Shown one piece after another: positions 62,263 through 64,000 of a stretch of 64,000 nucleotides of DNA. The stretch lies in assembly GCF_001729745.1 (NCBI RefSeq), contig NZ_CP017186.1:3906001-3970000 (forward strand). The letters are read 5' to 3'. This DNA is from Enterobacter hormaechei subsp. hoffmannii. Its GTDB lineage: Bacteria > Pseudomonadota > Gammaproteobacteria > Enterobacterales > Enterobacteriaceae. The notes under the pieces are model-generated. The model worked only from the letters and a program-made list of their open reading frames with translations, was not told the DNA's origin and did not search any database. The position numbers and the translations under genes are program-made. Every line of letters starts with the position of its first letter. The first letter of the stretch is position 1.

Positions 62263-64000
62263 TTACTTGTCGCCCAACTGCTCTGACATGGTGTTGCCCG
62301 GGTTTGGCGTACGCGGTTCATCGACCGGACGCGGTGCACGCGGGGTGCCATTGTTGTCAGAATTGTTAGACGCGCCTGGGTCTTCCCAGCCTGCTGGCGG
62401 ACGCACTTCGCGGCGAGCCATCAGGTCGTCAATCTGCGGCGCATCGATGGTCTCATATTTCATGAGCGCATCTTTCATCGAATGCAGGATGTCCATATTG
62501 TCATTCAGGATCTGACGGGCGCGAGCGTAGTTACGCTCAATCAGCGCTTTCACTTCCTGGTCGATGATACGAGCCGTTTCATCGGACATATGTTTCGCTT
62601 TTGCCACGGAGCGGCCCAGGAATACTTCGCCCTCTTCTTCTGCATAGAGCAGCGGACCGAGTTTGTCGGAGAAGCCCCACTGGGTCACCATGTTACGTGC
62701 CAGGTTTGTCGCCACTTTAATATCGTTCGACGCACCGGTGGAAACATGTTCCGCACCGTAGATGATCTCTTCTGCCAGACGACCGCCGTACAGGGTTGAA
62801 ATCTGACTTTCCAGCTTCTGACGGCTGGCGCTGATCGCGTCGCCTTCAGGCAGGAAGAAGGTCACACCCAACGCACGACCGCGTGGAATGATCGTCACCT
62901 TGTGTACCGGATCGTGTTCCGGCACCAGACGACCGATAATCGCGTGGCCCGCTTCGTGATATGCCGTGGACTCTTTCTGCGCTTCCGTCATCACCATGGA
63001 GCGACGTTCCGCACCCATCATGATTTTGTCTTTCGCTTTCTCAAATTCCACCATGGACACTACACGCTTGTTACCGCGAGCGGCAAACAGTGCTGCCTCG
63101 TTGACCAGGTTAGCCAGATCCGCACCGGAGAAGCCTGGAGTACCACGCGCGATGATTGCCGCGTCGATATCTGGTGCCAGCGGTACGCGACGCATATGCA
63201 CTTTCAGGATCTGTTCACGACCACGAACATCCGGCAGACCGACCACAACCTGACGGTCGAAACGGCCTGGACGCAGCAGCGCAGGGTCGAGTACGTCTGG
63301 ACGGTTAGTTGCCGCGATAACGATGATACCTTCGTTACCTTCAAAGCCGTCCATTTCAACCAGCATCTGGTTCAGGGTCTGCTCACGTTCATCGTGACCA
63401 CCGCCCAGGCCTGCGCCACGCTGGCGGCCAACGGCGTCGATTTCATCGATGAAGATGATGCACGGTGCTGCCTTCTTAGCCTGCTCGAACATGTCACGCA
63501 CACGAGATGCACCGACACCCACGAACATTTCAACGAAGTCAGAACCTGAAATAGTAAAGAACGGGACCTTCGCTTCACCCGCGATGGCTTTTGCCAGCAG
63601 GGTTTTACCGGTACCCGGAGGGCCGACCATCAGGACGCCTTTCGGGATCTTACCGCCCAGTTTCTGGAAACGGCTCGGCTCGCGCAGGTATTCAACCAGT
63701 TCACCCACCTCTTCTTTTGCTTCGTCACAACCTGCTACGTCAGCAAAGGTGGTCTTGATCTGGTCTTCCGTCAGCATACGCGCCTTGCTCTTACCGAACG
63801 ACATGGCACCTTTGCCACCACCGCCCTGCATCTGGCGCATAAAGAAGATCCAGACACCGATAAGAAGCAGCATCGGGAACCAGGAAATGAAGATAGAAGC
63901 CAACAGGCTTGGTTCTTCCGGCGGCTCGCCTACCACTTTGACGTTTTTGGTCAGAAGGTTATCAAGCAGCTTAGGATCGTTCACCGGGATGTAAGTCGTG
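62263..64000 (-). CDS. ftsH: ATP-dependent zinc metalloprotease FtsH (5' end outside window)
   Basis: About 579 C-terminal residues of the membrane-anchored AAA+ protease; the frame is open to the window edge, and the visible part begins within [12 protein letters not shown] of the periplasmic domain. Second membrane helix ([15 protein letters not shown]), Walker A GPPGTGKT, Walker [12 protein letters not shown], second region of homology, zinc motif HEAGH and the C-terminal [15 protein letters not shown] tail are present. Degrades sigma-32, LpxC and damaged membrane proteins. A hairpin terminator follows its stop codon. Confidence 0.97.
   Translation of the reverse strand, partial: TTYIPVNDPKLLDNLLTKNVKVVGEPPEEPSLLASIFISWFPMLLLIGVWIFFMRQMQGGGGKGAMSFGKSKARMLTEDQIKTTFADVAGCDEAKEEVGELVEYLREPSRFQKLGGKIPKGVLMVGPPGTGKTLLAKAIAGEAKVPFFTISGSDFVEMFVGVGASRVRDMFEQAKKAAPCIIFIDEIDAVGRQRGAGLGGGHDEREQTLNQMLVEMDGFEGNEGIIVIAATNRPDVLDPALLRPGRFDRQVVVGLPDVRGREQILKVHMRRVPLAPDIDAAIIARGTPGFSGADLANLVNEAALFAARGNKRVVSMVEFEKAKDKIMMGAERRSMVMTEAQKESTAYHEAGHAIIGRLVPEHDPVHKVTIIPRGRALGVTFFLPEGDAISASRQKLESQISTLYGGRLAEEIIYGAEHVSTGASNDIKVATNLARNMVTQWGFSDKLGPLLYAEEEGEVFLGRSVAKAKHMSDETARIIDQEVKALIERNYARARQILNDNMDILHSMKDALMKYETIDAPQIDDLMARREVRPPAGWEDPGASNNSDNNGTPRAPRPVDEPRTPNPGNTMSEQLGDK

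Overview
The window is a chromosomal segment from a member of the Enterobacteriaceae, most like Enterobacter or a close relative. Nearly every protein can be recognised by close similarity to its Escherichia coli counterpart, and the long-range order (yqjG-yhaH-yhaJ-yhaK, cyuAP, tdc, rnpB, gar, aga, rsmI-lpoA, ubiUV, mtr, deaD-nlpI-pnp-rpsO-truB-rbfA-infB-nusA-rimP-metY, argG, leuU-secG-glmM-folP-ftsH) is the E. coli backbone. Genus is an inference from gene content and REP-type repeats; no marker here settles species. Recognised genes read through without frameshifts; the two end genes (yqjG, ftsH) are cut by the window edges.

Layout: 1-2600 holds yqjG (partial), yhaH, yhaJ and yhaK. 2695-5348 is the cysteine catabolism pair cyuA-cyuP. 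5623-12520 is an anaerobic threonine/serine degradation operon, tdcABCDE, without the tdcF and tdcG found in E. coli. 12521-13192 is a long AT-rich gap, then RNase P RNA (13193-13569). 13602-18424 is the galactarate/glucarate block garK-garR-garL divergent from garD, without the transporter garP. 18532-26891 is the N-acetylgalactosamine (GalNAc) block: agaR, divergent kbaZ-agaVWEF-agaA, then agaS-kbaY, with AgaR-like operators in front of each transcript.

27008-31670 is the accessory part of most interest. Where E. coli K-12 carries agaBCDI and the yra fimbrial genes, this genome has three co-directional genes directly after kbaY: a MalX-like PTS permease, a MalY-like PLP beta-lyase and an exported glycoside hydrolase with GH36-like motifs. 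The arrangement suggests release of a (probably alpha-linked) GalNAc or galactose sugar outside the cytoplasm, PTS uptake, and feeding into the Aga pathway. The true substrate and the reason for a beta-lyase in the set are unknown.

31738-43725 is mostly housekeeping and envelope genes (rsmI, lpoA, yraN, diaA, dolP, yraQ, yraR, yhbO, yhbP, yhbQ, yhbS, ubiT, ubiU, ubiV, yhbW). 43810-57513 runs almost entirely on the minus strand: mtr, deaD with the 26-codon gene yrbN overlapping its start, nlpI, pnp, rpsO, truB, rbfA, infB, nusA, rimP and the initiator tRNA metY, that is, the translation/RNA-decay superoperon. 57801-64000 holds argG, tRNA-Leu(GAG), secG, glmM, folP and most of ftsH.

REP/BIME palindromes lie in many intergenic gaps, and a second larger palindromic element occurs twice (about 2605-2688 and 18428-18521). 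No CRISPR array, IS element, prophage or integrase gene was seen.
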